Below are positions 62,272 through 64,000 of a stretch of DNA of 64,000 nucleotides, piece by piece (the stretch's first letter is position 1; every line of letters begins with the position of its first letter). The stretch is from assembly GCA_948144175.1 (NCBI GenBank), contig CANXME010002010.1, forward strand, positions 2,046,001-2,110,000. Reading direction: 5' to 3'. The position numbers and the translations under genes were made by a program. The notes under the pieces are model-generated. The model ran no database searches and had not been told where the DNA came from. It saw only the letters and a program-made list of their open reading frames with translations. This DNA comes from Closterium sp. NIES-65. Lineage: Eukaryota > Streptophyta > Zygnematophyceae > Desmidiales > Closteriaceae.

Positions 62272-64000
62272 AGTGCAGACGCAAGATAGGGAGGTCTTGG
62301 CGGAACCGCTCGCTCAGCTGGAGACGAGCTGCTCGGGTCTAGGGGATCAGGACAGCAGGGACCTCACCCTTGGTGCGCAAGGGGAAGACTGTGTTGTAAC
62401 GCGAGTAGTCGTCGACAACCAGCAGAAAGTATCGCTCGCCGCTCTGTCCACAAATGCGGGCTGGGCCCCACACGTCTATGTAGAGGGTCTACAAGGGAGC
62501 CTCTGTCGATGGAACTGAGGAGGAGTGAGGAGTGGCGCGATGCCGCCCCTCGACACAAGGAAGGCAGGGCAGTGCAGGCGAGGCAGGGAGGGGAGGTAGA
62601 GACCTGGGAAGACCAGACGCAAGAAGGCGGCGGTGCATGCCACGTAGACGTGGCAAGGAGGGGTGACCCAGACGGTGGTGCCAAAGAAGAGTCTGGTGTG
62701 ACAAGGAGCGACACGAACAAGGGGAGGCTACTTGATCTGACGCAGACACCTGACCAGTAGCAACTACCTGCAGAGACGCAGCCGTCAGTGTCAAAAGACT
62801 CGACCCTGGCCGACGGGTAAATGTGGCTAGGTGGCGGCCGGTCCGGGAGCATGTACAGATCGCCACACACTGTCCTCCAGGGGTAAAGGTGTCAACCCAC
62901 TGGTCCTGGAGAACTGCGTTGCTCACCAAGTTTGTAGAGAATGAGGGGAGGTGGAGGCCTGATAATGAGCCAGACGGAACCGCCGGGCACGGGAGCACAG
63001 TCGTGGACCGTGCTAGAACTCGGCCCCCTGAGGGGTCAGCAACAGGTGCAGTGAGTGGTGTGAGTGCAGTACTGTCACGAAAGAAACAGCGGAAAGCACC
63101 TGAGTCAAGCGTGAAGGTGTGCAAGGCCTCAGCAGGAGCAGTATCTGAGAGAGCAGACTCACTCGCACCTAAGGCAGAAGCCTCTATACCTAGGTTAGGA
63201 GGAACACACACAAGTAACAGTCTCCCTCGGCACTAACAGTCGATGCATACATGGCAGCAAGGATAGCATCATAGTCAAGAGCAAAGATGTATACACTAGC
63301 CCTAAGCAGCTCATGCCAGCGAGGGCGCTCGACTTCCTTGCCCATCTCCTCACGCCAGGCATCGTCAAGGCGGGAAAAGCAGCGGTGCTGGGTGTGGAAC
63401 TTCCCGCATGTTTGACCAGTGTGGTCACCTATGCGAATGACATATGGGCAGCAACCACCACTCCCAGACATCCCACGCTGAACAAGCCACTCACAAAGTT
63501 GCTAGGGCGTAAGAGCCTCACGGGGACGCTGCTGCTGCTGCTGTCCCTGGCCAGCGACAGCGCCTCCGCCCTGACCACCACTGCTGCCGCCACCGCCGCC
63601 ACCGCCGCCCCGACTGCCACCGCCGCCGCCACCACCTCCACCACCACTCCCACCGCCGCCACGAATGCCACCACTCCCGCCAGCACTCCCGCCACCACTA
63701 AGTGCAGCAGTGCCAGGGGAGGAGTAGCTAGCAACGACAGCGTCTTACAGGGCCTTAGCAGTTTTGTGTTCGCCAAAATGCGTGAGTTCGGCTAACGGCA
63801 GGTTGTTGCAAATGGCTAGTCAAGCTGCAGCGTCACGAGTCTGCCATTGGGAACGGGCGCTAAGCTCAGCTGTGGCAGCAGGAGCAACTGAGGCACCAGA
63901 CGTATGGTCAAAGAGAGAGACATTGTCCTTGCTATCGCTTATTATGAACAGCTGCAGGTCATCGAGCCAGGTCTCGAACTGAATCGGGCGGCCCTTAGTA
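62272..64000 (-). pseudogene. Element O: gag, protease, integrase start (probably the 5' part of M)
   Basis: Gag enters from the right edge (GRPIQFETWLDDLQLF, 63990-63945) and runs to AALS. It is then fused to the Gly-rich tract (63710-63550) with about 90 codons missing. The Cys/His region is CPYVIRIGDHTGQTCGKFH then HRCFSRL. Protease LDSGAFRCFF (Phe for Ser) and LWHHRLGHPS are in 63211-62489. The integrase has RVGPSPHLW-type decay and ends at ILRLH at 62272, where N begins. M lies downstream in the same strand, so O and M are plausibly one element lacking ~150 integrase codons. Confidence 0.78.

Overview
The window holds no recognisable host gene. It is a heterochromatin-like block of nested LTR retrotransposons, mostly Ty1/copia with one chromodomain Ty3/gypsy element, on both strands. 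Primer-binding sites resemble the plant initiator-Met tRNA type (TGGTATC[A]GAGC and variants). With the copia-type gene order and high GC, this suggests a green-lineage genome. A streptophyte (charophyte-grade) alga is my guess from general resemblance, with low confidence. The dominant family, here called the short-LTR copia family, has 125-136 bp LTRs, a 0.7-1.0 kb GC-rich repetitive leader, a gag with a Gly-rich stretch and an odd zinc knuckle, an aspartic protease, an integrase, a low-complexity linker built on GGAE[PS] repeats, and RT/RNase H.

Layout, left to right. B (minus strand, 1-180, 7546-9265, 15155-18285) is an old short-LTR copia split by two insertions. A (plus, 181-7545) has two identical 133 bp LTRs and a GTGCG duplication. 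C (minus, 9266-15154) is a plant-type copia with a CTGTC duplication. Next comes E (minus, from about 18291 to 23528), a different copia lineage, split by F (20106-21654), a non-autonomous element with 240 bp LTRs. At 23529 D (plus short-LTR copia) enters E. At 29451 G (minus, gypsy chromovirus) enters D. G is broken inside its RT by the H complex (31994-39645, CAAGG duplication) and inside gag by I (plus, from 41987). I is itself split by J (47151-49228), a gene-free TG..CA element with a CCCAC duplication. K (plus, from 49751) follows, holding L (minus, 50622-57657), which carries a solo LTR-like insert (55753-55987). A minus-strand element seen as M (58574-61604) and O (62272-64000) ends the window and is broken by fragment N. 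The right halves of E, D, G, I and K are not in the window, so the nest probably continues to the right.

The most interesting structure is the H complex. Its 3' end (last codons of pol, polypurine tract, LTR) is inverted, and both inversion junctions join an exact LTR terminus to the same 5 bp of pol (ATGTC). That is what an integrase would leave if a cDNA attacked itself (autointegration). The product then appears to have entered G as a three-LTR molecule whose far end is not an LTR.

Almost every coding region is broken by stops, frameshifts or deletions. Element A is the youngest by LTR identity, yet it carries a 28 bp frameshifting deletion and has Gly in place of the first catalytic Asp of RT. 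This implies either decay since insertion or mobilisation in trans.
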